Shown in pieces: positions 41,101 through 50,568 of a stretch of DNA of 64,000 nt. The translations under genes and the position numbers were made by a program. Every line of letters begins with the position of its first letter. The first letter of the stretch is position 1. The notes below the pieces were generated by a model. The model had not been told where the DNA came from, did no database searches, and saw only the letters and a program-made list of their open reading frames with translations. Where the stretch lies: positions 1 to 64,000 of the forward strand of contig CAZXFL010000007.1 of NCBI GenBank assembly GCA_964640385.1, written 5' to 3'. Source of the DNA: JBBDIK01 sp964640385 (lineage in GTDB: Bacteria > Actinomycetota > UBA4738 > JBBDHU01).

Positions 41101-42663
41101 ATGGCAGAAGGGTTCCGCGTGACCTACGCGACCATGTCGGCGGACGACGAGGAGCTGCACAAGCTCTACGACGAAGGCATCGAGAAGGCCAAGGCGTGGA
41201 TCGGGCAGAAGCACCCCTTCTACGTCAACGGCGAGGCTCGCGAGGGCACCGGCTATCACGCCGAGGTTAGCCCGGTCGACAGCGAGCTGATCATCGGCGA
41301 GTTCGCGCAGGGAAGGCGCCAGGACGCCAAAGACGCGATCGCCGCCGCGAAGGACTTCGCGCCGATCTGGGCGGCGACGCCATGGGAGGAGCGCGTCCGC
41401 ATCCTGAACAAGGCCGCCGATCTGATCAGCGAGAACCGCAACGAACTCTCCGCCCTGATGGCGATGGAGGTCGGCAAGAACCGACTCGAGGCGCTCGGCG
41501 ACATCGAGGAGTCCGCGGATCTGATCCGGTGGAACTGCCACGCGATGGAGCAGCACAACGGGTTCCGCGAACCCATGCAGCAGCTCGGCGCGCCCGGCGA
41601 GTACTACGACGTCATGCGGCCCTACGGCGTGTGGGCGATCATCAGCCCGTTCAACTTCCCGATGGCGCTCTCAGCCGGTCCGTCCAGCGCGGCGCTGGTC
41701 GCCGGCAACTGCGTGGTGTTCAAGCCGTCGAACGCCGGCGCGGCGACGGGCATACGGCTCTTCGAGATCTACCGCGACGCCGGCGTGCCGGCGGGGGCGT
41801 TCCACTACGTCAGTGGTCCGGGCAGCGAGGTCGGCGACGAGTTCGTGAACAGGCCCGACGTCGGCGGTCTCACGTTCACGGGCTCCTACGCCGTCGGGAT
41901 GTCGATCTACAAGAACTTCGCCAAGGAGTACCCCAAGCCGGTCATCTGCGAGATGGGCGGCAAGAACCCGACGATCGTCACGAAGAACGCCGACCTGGAC
42001 AAGGCGACGGATGGCGTGATGCGTAGTGCGTTCGGCTTGCAGGGCCAGAAGTGCTCAGCGAACTCGCGGGTCTACGTGGAGCGCGAGGTCTACGAGGATT
42101 TCGTCGCGCAGCTCAAGGAGAAGACCGAGAAGATCAAAGTTGGCAACCCGCTCGACAAGGGCGTCTATCTCGGTCCGGTCATCAACGAGGCGGCGCTGAA
42201 GACCTACGAGGAGGCCTCGCAGGAGGCCCGCAACACCGGCGAGATCGTGACCGGCGGCGAGCGCGTGACCGACGGCGACCTTGCCCGCGGCAATTACGTG
42301 AAGCCGACGGTGGCCGCGGTGCCGCGCGACTCGTGGATCTGGAAGCGCGAGCTGTTCGTTCCGTTCGTGGCGGTGGGTCCGGTCGACTCGCTCGACGAGG
42401 CGCTCGAGCTGGCCAACGACACCGAGTACGGGCTGACCGCCGGCTTCTACAGCGAGGACGACAAGGAGGTCGAGCGATTCCTGAGCGAGATCGAAGCCGG
42501 CGTCGTCTACGTGAACCGGTCGGCGGGCTCGACCACGGGCGCGTGGCCGGGCGCACAGCCGTTCGGCGGCTGGAAGGGCTCCGGGACCACTGGCAAGGCG
42601 TCGGGCGGTCCGTACTACGTGCTGCAGTACATGCGCGAGCAATCTCGGACGGTGATCGAGTGA
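41101..42663 (+). CDS. Aldehyde dehydrogenase, pyrroline-5-carboxylate dehydrogenase-like
   Basis: 520 residues, ATG after AGGGGG. YDVMRPYGVWAIISPFNFPM (cofactor), VICEMGGKNPTIV (base Glu) and GLQGQKCSANSRVYV (nucleophile Cys) are intact. An N-terminal extension of ~30 residues resembles P5C dehydrogenases (RocA/PutA C-terminal). In this operon an omega-semialdehyde from an aminotransferase is the more likely substrate. First gene of six coupled genes. Its TGA overlaps the next start as GTGA. Confidence 0.88.
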   Translation: MAEGFRVTYATMSADDEELHKLYDEGIEKAKAWIGQKHPFYVNGEAREGTGYHAEVSPVDSELIIGEFAQGRRQDAKDAIAAAKDFAPIWAATPWEERVRILNKAADLISENRNELSALMAMEVGKNRLEALGDIEESADLIRWNCHAMEQHNGFREPMQQLGAPGEYYDVMRPYGVWAIISPFNFPMALSAGPSSAALVAGNCVVFKPSNAGAATGIRLFEIYRDAGVPAGAFHYVSGPGSEVGDEFVNRPDVGGLTFTGSYAVGMSIYKNFAKEYPKPVICEMGGKNPTIVTKNADLDKATDGVMRSAFGLQGQKCSANSRVYVEREVYEDFVAQLKEKTEKIKVGNPLDKGVYLGPVINEAALKTYEEASQEARNTGEIVTGGERVTDGDLARGNYVKPTVAAVPRDSWIWKRELFVPFVAVGPVDSLDEALELANDTEYGLTAGFYSEDDKEVERFLSEIEAGVVYVNRSAGSTTGAWPGAQPFGGWKGSGTTGKASGGPYYVLQYMREQSRTVIE

Positions 42664-44006
42664 CGATGACCGAGAGTTCCGAGGATCTGGCGGCGGTTTC
42701 CGAGCCCCGCGTTTCAGGAACCCTCCCCGGTCCGCGGGCACAGGCGGTCATCGCCCGCGACGCGTCTGTCACCTCGCCTTCGCTACCGCGCGCGTACGGG
42801 TTCGTGCCCAAGCGAGGCAGTGGCAGCGTCGTCGAGGACGTCGACGGGAACCTGTTCCTGGACCTGAACGCCGGCATCGCGGTGAACTCCACCGGCCACT
42901 CGCATCCGCAGGTGGTCGAGGCGATCCAACGCCAGGCCGCCGAGCTGATCCACTACTCGGCGTCGGACTTCTTCCTGCCGATCTACAGCGAGGTCTGCGC
43001 GCGCCTGGACTCGGTCGCGCCGATGTCCGGGCCGGTCCGCGCTTTCCTGACCAACAGCGGGACCGAGGCCGTGGAGGCGTCGATCAAGCTGGCGCGCTAC
43101 GTCACGGGGCGCCAGAACATCATCGGGTTCTACGGCGCGTTCCACGGTCGCAGCTATGGCAGCGTCTCGGTCACGGCGTCCAAGACCCTCTACCGCGCGA
43201 AGTTCGGGCCGTTGCTCCCCGGGATCTTCCACGCGCCTTACGGCGACGGGCACGGCTGGGGACTTGACCTGGCCGATGCCAGCGGCGAGTACGAGTTCCC
43301 GACGATCGGCTACATCGAGAAGATCCTCTTCAAGCGGGTCGTCGCGGCCGACGAGGTCGCCGCGATCATCGTCGAACCGATCCTGGGCGAGGGCGGCTAC
43401 ATCGTTCCGCCGGACGGGTGGCTGCCGGCGCTTCGCGAACTGTGCGACCGCCACGGCATCCTGCTGGTAGCCGACGAAGTGCAGTCCGGCATGGGCCGCA
43501 CCGGCAAGATGTGGGCGATCGAGCACTTCGGCGTCGAGCCCGATGTCGTGCTGTCGGGCAAGGGCATCGCGTCGGGGATGCCGCTGGGCGCGATGATCGC
43601 CAAGGAGCACCTGATGAGCTGGGAACTCGGCGCGCACGGTTCCACGTACGGTGGCTCGCCGACCTCGTGCGCTGCGGCGCTAGCGTCGATCGACCTGATC
43701 GAGAACGGCCTGATGCAGAACGCTGAGAAGATCGGCAACGTCATGTTGAACGGCTTGCGAGATATCCAGTCCCGTCACGACGCGATCCGCGAGGTCCGCG
43801 GCCTCGGGCTGATGATCGGTATCGAGTTCCCCGATCACGACACGATGGACGCGGTCGAGAAGGCGGCATTCCGGCGGGGGCTGCTGATGCTCGGATGCGG
43901 TGACGACGCGATCCGGATGTCCCCGCCACTCGTGTTCCGGGAGGACCAGGCCGAGACGGCGCTCCGGCTGTTCGAGGACGCGGTCGCCGACGTCACGGCC
44001 GGGTAG
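42660..44006 (+). CDS. Class III aminotransferase (omega-amino acid/GABA type)
   Basis: 448 residues from the GTG at 42660; an ATG two codons later is an alternative. PLP enzyme signatures: LTNSGTEAVEASIKLARYVT, GFYGAFHGRSYGS, the acidic LLVADEVQSGMGRTGKM, and the PLP-lysine in LSGKGIASGMPLGAM. It resembles acetylornithine/GABA aminotransferases. It would move an amino group from an omega-amine to 2-oxoglutarate or pyruvate, producing the aldehyde for the preceding enzyme. Confidence 0.88.
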   Translation: MTMTESSEDLAAVSEPRVSGTLPGPRAQAVIARDASVTSPSLPRAYGFVPKRGSGSVVEDVDGNLFLDLNAGIAVNSTGHSHPQVVEAIQRQAAELIHYSASDFFLPIYSEVCARLDSVAPMSGPVRAFLTNSGTEAVEASIKLARYVTGRQNIIGFYGAFHGRSYGSVSVTASKTLYRAKFGPLLPGIFHAPYGDGHGWGLDLADASGEYEFPTIGYIEKILFKRVVAADEVAAIIVEPILGEGGYIVPPDGWLPALRELCDRHGILLVADEVQSGMGRTGKMWAIEHFGVEPDVVLSGKGIASGMPLGAMIAKEHLMSWELGAHGSTYGGSPTSCAAALASIDLIENGLMQNAEKIGNVMLNGLRDIQSRHDAIREVRGLGLMIGIEFPDHDTMDAVEKAAFRRGLLMLGCGDDAIRMSPPLVFREDQAETALRLFEDAVADVTAG

Positions 44007-44015
44007 GCTCCGGCC
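44004..44015 (+). promoter_or_regulatory. Possible internal leaderless -10 (TAGGCT)
   Basis: TAGGCT (44004-44009) overlaps the aminotransferase stop and lies 6 nt before the ATG of the CoA-transferase subunit. It could allow separate expression of the last four genes. Confidence 0.35.
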
Positions 44016-44936
44016 ATGACCCGCAAGGTCGTCTCGATGCGCGATGCCGTCGCGGAGCTGATCCGTGACGGGGACACCGTGGCGATCGAGGGCTTCACCC
44101 ACCTGATCTGTTTCGCCGCCGGCCACGAGATCATCCGCCAAGACCGCAAGGACCTGACGCTCGCCCGGATGACCCCCGACGTCGTGTACGACCAGATGAT
44201 CGGTGCAGGGGTCGCATCCAAGCTGATCTTCTCGTGGCTGGGGAATCCGGGTGTCGGTTCGCTACACGCCATCCGGCGCCGCATCGAGAAGCACGATCCC
44301 GCGCCGCTCGAGTTCGAGGAGTACAGCCACTTCGGGATGGTCTCGCGCTACACGGCCGGTGCCGCACGGCTGCCCTTCTTCCCCCTGCGCAGCTACGAAG
44401 AGTCCGACATCCCGAAGGTGAACGACAAGATCAGGAGGGTCGACTCACCGTACGGTGACGGCTCGATCGCGGTGGTGCCGCCGCTCAACCCGGACGTTGC
44501 GATCATCCACGCGCAACGCGCAGATGAGGAAGGGGATACCCAGATCTGGGGCCTGCTCGGTTCACAGAAGGAAGTGGCCTTCGCCTCGAAGCGCGTGATC
44601 GTGGTGGTTGAAGAGGTCGTCGATGCAGCGGTGGTCCGTGCCGACCCGAACCGCACGGTCATCCCGGGGATCAAGGTGGATGCGGTGGTCGAGGAGCCGT
44701 TCGGTTGTCATCCGAGCTACGTGCAGGGCCACTACGATCGCGACAACCGGTTCTACCTCGACTGGGACGCGATCGCCCGCGACCCTGAGACCTTCGACGC
44801 CTGGCTGAAGGAGTGGGTCTACGACCTGTCGAGCCACAAGGATTACATCGAGAAGTGGGGTGACGCCCACTGGGACTCGTTGCGCCCCACGGGAGAAGCG
44901 CTGTCCGGTGAGGTCGACTACGGGGAGTACGCATGA
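44016..44936 (+). CDS. CoA-transferase family I, alpha subunit (GctA/IpdA-like)
   Basis: 306 residues. KVVSMRDAVAELIRDGDTVA, the glycine-rich SWLGNPGVGSLHAIRRR, and HAQRADEEGDTQIWG match the alpha subunit of glutaconate CoA-transferase-like enzymes, a group that also contains the ring-opening hydrolase IpdAB. It forms a heterotetramer with the next gene, whose ATG overlaps its stop (ATGA). The acid it activates is not evident; glutarate or another dicarboxylate is plausible. Confidence 0.85.
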   Translation: MTRKVVSMRDAVAELIRDGDTVAIEGFTHLICFAAGHEIIRQDRKDLTLARMTPDVVYDQMIGAGVASKLIFSWLGNPGVGSLHAIRRRIEKHDPAPLEFEEYSHFGMVSRYTAGAARLPFFPLRSYEESDIPKVNDKIRRVDSPYGDGSIAVVPPLNPDVAIIHAQRADEEGDTQIWGLLGSQKEVAFASKRVIVVVEEVVDAAVVRADPNRTVIPGIKVDAVVEEPFGCHPSYVQGHYDRDNRFYLDWDAIARDPETFDAWLKEWVYDLSSHKDYIEKWGDAHWDSLRPTGEALSGEVDYGEYA

Positions 44937-45706
44937 GCGACGACCTCGGCTTCACGCCGAACGAGATGATGATCGTGCAGAGCGCGCGCTGGCTCGAGGG
45001 CGAGAAGATCTGCTTCGTCGGCGTCGGCATGCCCAACATCGCGGTCAACCTCGCGAAGCGCACGGTGTCACCGGACATCCAGATGGTGTACGAGGCCGGC
45101 GTCTTCGGCGCCGAGCCGATGCGCCTGGCGCTGTCGATCGGGGATCCGACGCTGGTCACCGGTGCGACCGCGGTGACGAGCCAGTTCGATCTCTTCGCGT
45201 TCTACCTGCAGGCCGGTCTGATCGACGTGGGTTTCCTGCAAGGTGCCGAGATCGATCGGTACGGAAACCTCAACACGACCGTGATCGGAAACTACGCGCA
45301 GCCGAAGGTTCGCCTGCCGGGTTCCGGCGGTGCGGTAGAGATCGCCATCAATGCGCGGCGGGTGTTCATAATCATGCCGCAGAAGCAGCGCTCGTTCGTC
45401 GACAAGCTGTTCTTCCAAACTTCGCCCGGACACGCGTCCGATCCGGCGAAGGAGCAGGCGCGGGGCTGGCTCGGGGCCGGGCCGTACGTCGCGATCACGG
45501 ACCTCGGCGAGTACCGGTTCGATGAGCAGACGGGCGAGATGACGCTGGTATCCATGCACCCCGGCGTCACCCTGGACGACATCCGCGAGAACACCGGCTG
45601 GGAGATGAAGGTCGCCGACGATGTGCGGGAGACACCGCCCCCGACCGTTGAGGAACTCCGCCTGATCCGCGAGGAGCTGGACCCCGAGGGGGTCTACTCG
45701 CGATGA
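44933..45706 (+). CDS. CoA-transferase family I, beta subunit (GctB/IpdB-like)
   Basis: 257 residues. EKICFVGVGMPNIAVNLAKR, MVYEAGVFGAEPMRLALSIG and GFLQGAEIDRYGNLNTTVIG are the beta-subunit motifs. The YEAG Glu takes the place of the catalytic glutamate seen in true transferases (YESG). Retention of Glu favours CoA transfer, though IpdB-type hydrolases are close relatives. Overlaps both neighbours by 4 nt. Confidence 0.85.
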   Translation: MSDDLGFTPNEMMIVQSARWLEGEKICFVGVGMPNIAVNLAKRTVSPDIQMVYEAGVFGAEPMRLALSIGDPTLVTGATAVTSQFDLFAFYLQAGLIDVGFLQGAEIDRYGNLNTTVIGNYAQPKVRLPGSGGAVEIAINARRVFIIMPQKQRSFVDKLFFQTSPGHASDPAKEQARGWLGAGPYVAITDLGEYRFDEQTGEMTLVSMHPGVTLDDIRENTGWEMKVADDVRETPPPTVEELRLIREELDPEGVYSR

Positions 45707-47010
45707 GCCACGTCTTCCCGCGCACGGCCGGAGCGCTCCCTACGGCCGTTGGCGCGGAGGGCGTCTGGATGGAGGACGAGGCCGGCAAGCGCTACATCGA
45801 CGGTGCCGGCGGTGCGATCGTCGTCAACATCGGCCATGGGGACGAGGCGATCGCTCGCGCGGTTTCGGAGCAGATGTCGCGGTTCTCCTACGTCCACGGC
45901 TCGCAGTTCACCGCCGAGCCGCTGGAGCGCTACGCGGAGGAGCTGGCACCGCTGCTCCCGATGGACGATCCGATGGTCTTCCCGGTCTCGGGCGGGAGCG
46001 AGGCGGTCGAGACGGCGTTCAAGATGGCGCGAGCGTTCCACCTCGCGCAGGGCGCGGACGGACGCCACAAGATCATCTCGCGCTGGGGCTCGTATCACGG
46101 CAACACCCGCGGGGCGCTGGACGCGAGTGGCCGGATGCCCCTGCGCGCGCCGTACCTGCCGTGGCTAGATAAGTCGGTCCACCTGCCGCCGGTCTACGAG
46201 TACCGGTGCCCGATGAACGAGCACCCGGACTCGTGCGGGCGTACCCACGCCGAGGAACTCGAGCGCGTGATCGAGGCCGAGGGACCGGAGACGGTGGCAG
46301 CGTTCATCGCGGAGCCCATAGTCGGCGCGACGCTGGGTGCGGCCGTTCCGCCCGACGACTACTGGCCGGCGATCGTGGATGTCTGCCGGCGCCACGGCGT
46401 GTTGGTCATCGCCGACGAGGTCATGACCGGGTTCGGCCGCACCGGGATGTGGTTCGGGGTCGATCACTGGGGGGTGCGGCCCGACATCATCGCCGCCGGC
46501 AAGGGAGCCTCTAGCGGCTACTGGCCGCTCGGGCTCGCGATCGCGAGCGGCCACGTCGGGCGTGCGGTCGCCGAAGCCGGATTCGTTCACGGGTTCACGT
46601 ACTCGCACAACGCTGTTGGCGCCGCGGTGGGACTCGCGGTACTGCATCGGCTGATCGATGGAGACCTGGTCGAGGCGTGTCGCGCGAACGGTGAACTGTT
46701 GATCGACGGGCTGCGAGAGGCCCTGGCCGAGGACATAATCGTCGGGAACATCCGAGGTCGGGGACTGATGATCGGCATCGAACTGGTCCAGGACCGCGCG
46801 ACCAAGGAACCGTTCTCACGGGACCAGCAGGTGACCGAACAGGTGGTCGGGGCTGCCAAGGACCTCGGACTGCTGCTCTACTCGAGTACCGGGTGCGCCG
46901 ATGGGATGAACGGCGATCTGGTGATGCTCGGCCCGCCGTTCGCGCTCTCGCGTGAGATCATGACCGAGATCGTCGAGCGAACGGCGGGAGCCATCCGCTC
47001 GGTCGGATGA
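45703..47010 (+). CDS. Class III aminotransferase (second in operon)
   Basis: 435 residues, ATGA overlap at each end. FPVSGGSEAVETAFKMARAF, RWGSYHGNTRGALDASG, LVIADEVMTGFGRTGMW and the PLP-lysine in AAGKGASSGYWPLGLA are present. It belongs to the branch with BioA- and beta-alanine:pyruvate-type enzymes and is only distantly similar to the other aminotransferase here. This suggests that two amino groups, as in a diamine, are removed in turn. Confidence 0.88.
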   Translation: MSHVFPRTAGALPTAVGAEGVWMEDEAGKRYIDGAGGAIVVNIGHGDEAIARAVSEQMSRFSYVHGSQFTAEPLERYAEELAPLLPMDDPMVFPVSGGSEAVETAFKMARAFHLAQGADGRHKIISRWGSYHGNTRGALDASGRMPLRAPYLPWLDKSVHLPPVYEYRCPMNEHPDSCGRTHAEELERVIEAEGPETVAAFIAEPIVGATLGAAVPPDDYWPAIVDVCRRHGVLVIADEVMTGFGRTGMWFGVDHWGVRPDIIAAGKGASSGYWPLGLAIASGHVGRAVAEAGFVHGFTYSHNAVGAAVGLAVLHRLIDGDLVEACRANGELLIDGLREALAEDIIVGNIRGRGLMIGIELVQDRATKEPFSRDQQVTEQVVGAAKDLGLLLYSSTGCADGMNGDLVMLGPPFALSREIMTEIVERTAGAIRSVG

Positions 47011-48050
47011 GCGAACGCGTCGGTCTGTACGTGTGTCGTGAAGCCGGCGCCTACGATCACGGTCCGCAGCACCCCCTCAGGCCGGAGCGGTTCCTCCTGA
47101 CCTGGGATCTGATCGAAGCCCTTGGGCTGGACCGGCTCCCGAACGTCGAGGTCCTCGGGTGCCGAGCCGCGACCGACGATGAACTGCGACTGGTCCACTC
47201 GCCGGAGTTCATCGCGGCTACGAAGGACGCGGGTCACGGTGCCCTGGGAAACTACGGCGCGTTCGGCTACGGGCCCGGCGACAACCCGATCTTCCCCAAC
47301 ATGCACGAGGCGGCGGTGCTCGGCGTTGGGGGAACGCTGGCGTGCGCCGACGCGGTGTGGTCGGGTGCGGCCGAGCATGCGTTCAACGCCACCGGCGGCC
47401 TGCACCACGCGATGCCTTCGCGCGCCTCAGGGTTCTGCGTCTACGATGATGTCGCCGTCGGCATCGCACGGCTACTGGAGCTTGGTGCGGATCGGGTCGC
47501 GTACGTTGACGTCGACGTGCACCACGGCGACGGACCGGAAGCGATCTTCCGCGGCGACGACCGCGTCCTGACCGTGTCGATCCACGAGTTCGGTCCGTGG
47601 TTCTTCCCGGGGACCGGCGGCGAGAGCGTGGACACCTCGGTCAACGTGCCGCTTGAGGCCGGGACCGGAGACGGCGAGTGGCTCGAGGGGCTGCGCGCCG
47701 AGGGCCTTCCTGCCGTCCGGGCTTACGATCCGGACGTGCTGGTGACGCAACTGGGCTGCGATACCCACGCCTCGGATCCCCTTGCAGCCTTCGGCCTCAC
47801 CACCGCCGCGTACCGGGAGGCTGCGCGGGAGCTCCATGCCCTTGCGCACGAAGTCGCAGGTGGGCGCTGGGTGGCGACGGGAGGCGGCGGCTACCAGTGG
47901 GCCAGAGTCGTGCCGCGGGCATGGACCCTGTACTTCGCCGAGATGTGTGGGGAGGCGGTTCCCGATGCGCTCCCGGCCGTCTGGGTACAGCACGCGGAGG
48001 TCCTCGTCGGCGGCCAGGTTCCGGCCACTTTCAGTGACACGCCGGACTGA
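47007..48050 (+). CDS. Histone deacetylase-superfamily deacetylase (acetylpolyamine amidohydrolase/AcuC-like)
   Basis: 347 residues. Zinc-hydrolase motifs: FNATGGLHHAMPSRASGFCV (His-His pair), YVDVDVHHGDGPEAIF, and GCDTHASDPLAAFGLT (second Asp), then GGGGYQW with the family's late Gly-rich segment (class I/II enzymes have Tyr here). Bacterial relatives deacetylate polyamines or acetyl-lysine. Last gene of the operon; its position argues for removing an acetyl group from the pathway substrate. Confidence 0.88.
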   Translation: MSERVGLYVCREAGAYDHGPQHPLRPERFLLTWDLIEALGLDRLPNVEVLGCRAATDDELRLVHSPEFIAATKDAGHGALGNYGAFGYGPGDNPIFPNMHEAAVLGVGGTLACADAVWSGAAEHAFNATGGLHHAMPSRASGFCVYDDVAVGIARLLELGADRVAYVDVDVHHGDGPEAIFRGDDRVLTVSIHEFGPWFFPGTGGESVDTSVNVPLEAGTGDGEWLEGLRAEGLPAVRAYDPDVLVTQLGCDTHASDPLAAFGLTTAAYREAARELHALAHEVAGGRWVATGGGGYQWARVVPRAWTLYFAEMCGEAVPDALPAVWVQHAEVLVGGQVPATFSDTPD

Positions 48051-48134
48051 GGGCTGAGTGTGCCTCGTTTGAGCTATCCGCCGGGACGTGCGAAGGTGGG
48101 ACCTACCTGCTCTCGCAGGAAGGGTGGTGTGTGC

Positions 48135-48458
48135 GTGAAGAAGACCTCCATCGTCATCGGACTGGTCATGTGCCTGGTGTTCATGCTAGCCGGGGACGCG
48201 GTTGCCCGGCAGACTATCCGAGCCAGGAACTCCAACACGTTCAGTCCATCGTCGGTGAACGTCAATCGTGGCGAGCGCGTCGTGTGGAGCAATGTCAGCA
48301 GCCGGCGGCACACGGTGACAGCAACTAGCAACAACTGGAACAAGAACAGCAGCATCCAGCCCGGTGGTGCGACCGGCTTCACGTTCAACTCGAACGGAAC
48401 CTACCGGTACCGGTGCAACATCCATGCGGGGATGACCGGCCGGATCACGGTCGGCTAG
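48135..48458 (+). CDS. Secreted cupredoxin (plastocyanin/amicyanin-like)
   Basis: 107 residues from the GTG at 48135 (AGGAAGGGTGG upstream). Signal peptide (TSIVIGLVMCLVFMLAGDAVA) then a small beta-barrel with type 1 copper ligands: His in SRRHTVTAT and Cys, His, Met in YRCNIHAGMTG. The barrel is short and the copper loop is that of plastocyanin. It could be an electron carrier for the respiratory chain outside the membrane. It is downstream of, but not coupled to, the catabolic operon. Confidence 0.85.
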   Translation: MKKTSIVIGLVMCLVFMLAGDAVARQTIRARNSNTFSPSSVNVNRGERVVWSNVSSRRHTVTATSNNWNKNSSIQPGGATGFTFNSNGTYRYRCNIHAGMTGRITVG

Positions 48459-48475
48459 GGAACCCGGACCGCCCG

Positions 48476-49744
48476 CTACTGTCGCCGGATCCTCGACGCG
48501 CGCGCGTGCGCCGGAAGGCCTTCAGCCTCGGCGATCGCTTCGATGTCGGGTCCCAGTTCGGCTACTCCGTCGGCCGTGGTCTCGGTGAAGCTGGAGACCG
48601 TGACGAAGTCCGCGGTGCGCAGGCCCGAGGCGAACCGCGCGTTCCCCATCGTCGGAAGTACGTGGTTCGAGCCGACGCCGTAGTCGCCGAACGAGACCGG
48701 TGTGGACGGCCCGAGGAACGCCGCTCCATACGCGCGGACGCCTGAGAGCGTCGTTGGCGGGTCGGCCGTCACGATCTGCAGGTGCTCCGGTGCGATGCCG
48801 TCGGCGACGCGCGCCGCCTCCGCCTCATCGCGGGCGATGACGATCGACCCGAACCCGATCGCCTCCTCGACGATCTCGCGACGGGGCGAGGCTTCGATCT
48901 CGGCCGCCAGCCGGTCGGCGACCGCCGACGCCAGGGCCTCGTCGGTGGTGACCAGTACGGCGCGGGCCATCGGGTCGTGCTCGGCCTGTGCGACGAGGTC
49001 GATCGCGAGCACGGCCGGATCGGCGTTCGCGTCGGCGATGATGACCAGTTCGCTGGGCCCCGCGAGCGAGTCGATCCCGACCGTGCCGATCAGCAGGGCT
49101 TTCGCCGCCGTGACCCACACGTTCCCAGGGCCGACGACCTTGTCGACGCGGGGAACGCTTTCCGTTCCGTATGCGAGCGCGGCGATCGCCTGTGCCCCGC
49201 CGACCCGGTAGACAGCGTCGACCTCGGCGATGCGTGCCGCGTAGCGGACGGCGGGGGGCACGGAGCCGTTCTCGTCACAGGGGGTCGTCACGACCACGCG
49301 CTCGACGCCGGCCACCCGGGCCGGGATCGCGGTCATCAGGACGGTGGATGGGTAGGACGCGCGCCCACCCGGCACGTAACAACCCGCGGCCGAGAGTGGT
49401 TTGATCACCTCGCCGTAGCGGGTGCCGTCGCGCTCGGCTTCCCAGGCGATGGGAAGCTGGCGCGCGTGGAAGTCGCGAAGTCGGTCGGCCATCCGGTCGA
49501 GGGCTTCGCGTAGCTCCGGGTCGAGCTCGGCTGCAGCCTCGTCTAGTTCGGCTTCGTCCAGCGCGATGCGTCCGGTGGTGTCGGCCCCGTCGAACTTACG
49601 GGTGAGGGCGACGAGGGCCGCGTCTCCCTCGCCGCGGACTCGTTCGATGATGGTGCGCGTGCCGGCAAGGACGCTCTCGTCGAGCGCGACCGGCGACGAA
49701 CCCGGCGGCGCCTCACCTGCTCTGAGGTCGATGATCTTGATCAT
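48476..49744 (-). CDS. hisD: Histidinol dehydrogenase
   Basis: 422 residues from the ATG at 49744; the long upstream extension of this frame is antisense to other DNA. AAGCYVPGGRASYPSTVLMT, KVVGPGNVWVTAAKALL, IDSLAGPSELVIIAD and QAEHDPMARAVLVT are the hisD signatures, with the zinc and catalytic residues intact. It converts L-histidinol to histidine in two NAD+ steps. The remaining his genes are not in the window on either side. Confidence 0.95.
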   Translation of the reverse strand: MIKIIDLRAGEAPPGSSPVALDESVLAGTRTIIERVRGEGDAALVALTRKFDGADTTGRIALDEAELDEAAAELDPELREALDRMADRLRDFHARQLPIAWEAERDGTRYGEVIKPLSAAGCYVPGGRASYPSTVLMTAIPARVAGVERVVVTTPCDENGSVPPAVRYAARIAEVDAVYRVGGAQAIAALAYGTESVPRVDKVVGPGNVWVTAAKALLIGTVGIDSLAGPSELVIIADANADPAVLAIDLVAQAEHDPMARAVLVTTDEALASAVADRLAAEIEASPRREIVEEAIGFGSIVIARDEAEAARVADGIAPEHLQIVTADPPTTLSGVRAYGAAFLGPSTPVSFGDYGVGSNHVLPTMGNARFASGLRTADFVTVSSFTETTADGVAELGPDIEAIAEAEGLPAHARASRIRRQ

Positions 49745-49767
49745 GACCCCGGCACGATAGCCGACTG

Positions 49768-50568
49768 CTAGACGGGCCGGGTGGGCGACGGGCGCGAGCG
49801 GCCCTTGATGAGCCTTCGCATACCCCACCAGTAGAGCGGCCCGGTTAGACGGAACACCTCCAGCGCGCCCGCCCACCTCGGGACGGTCACCTGGGGTCCC
49901 GCCCCTCGCTCCACTGCGCGGACGAGCGCGCGTGCAACCGTTTCGGGGCGCATGACGAGCTGCTTCGGCAGGTCCCCCTGGGGGAATCCTTCGGTCGCAG
50001 CGAACCCGGGGTTGACCGAGGTCACGAGGATGCCGCGAGCCACCAGTTCGTGCGACAGGGACTCGGAGAACGCGCTGACCGCGTGCTTGGTAGCGGAGTA
50101 GAGCGCGGCGGTCGGAGTGGCGTGGCGACCGGCGATCGAGGCGATGTTCAGGATGTGGCCGTGGCCGCGTTCCAGCATCATCGGTAGGAAAACCCGGCAT
50201 CCGTGCATGACGCCCAGGACGTTCACTCGGACCAAGCGATCGATCTCCTCCGCCGTCCGGTCGATGAACAGGCCGCCGCCAGGGAGTCCGGCGTTGTTCA
50301 CGAGGATGTCGCACCGCCCGAACGCTCCGTCGACCTTGGCGCCGAGGGCCTCGATCTGCTCGGGCGCTGCCACGTCGCACCGGACGGCCATGGCGCGACC
50401 GCCCCGGCGTTCGATGTGCCCGACCAGCTCCTCCAGCCGGTCCATGCGCCGAGCAGCGGCAACGACGGTGGCGCCTCGGCCTGCGAGCGCGAGCGATGAA
50501 TACCAGCCGAGCCCCGACGAGGCTCCGGTCACGACGGCGATGGTTCCGGCGATGTCCACGGTTCGCAC
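49768..50568 (-). CDS. Short-chain dehydrogenase/reductase
   Basis: 266 residues. TGASSGLG (14-21), the NNAG of ILVNNAGLPGGGLFI, and the catalytic YSATK are present, with a basic C-terminal helix tail. The substrate is unknown. A TAGGCT hexamer abuts the GTG at 50568 and lies 9 nt before a second GTG at 50559, so translation may begin at the latter. Confidence 0.85.
   Translation of the reverse strand: MRTVDIAGTIAVVTGASSGLGWYSSLALAGRGATVVAAARRMDRLEELVGHIERRGGRAMAVRCDVAAPEQIEALGAKVDGAFGRCDILVNNAGLPGGGLFIDRTAEEIDRLVRVNVLGVMHGCRVFLPMMLERGHGHILNIASIAGRHATPTAALYSATKHAVSAFSESLSHELVARGILVTSVNPGFAATEGFPQGDLPKQLVMRPETVARALVRAVERGAGPQVTVPRWAGALEVFRLTGPLYWWGMRRLIKGRSRPSPTRPV

Noticed and set aside
41101..42663. 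Calling the operon's aldehyde dehydrogenase a proline catabolic enzyme (rocA/putA) because proC is nearby
   Set aside because: proC is 3 kb away in a different operon. The aldehyde dehydrogenase is coupled to aminotransferases and a CoA-transferase, which point to omega-amine degradation.
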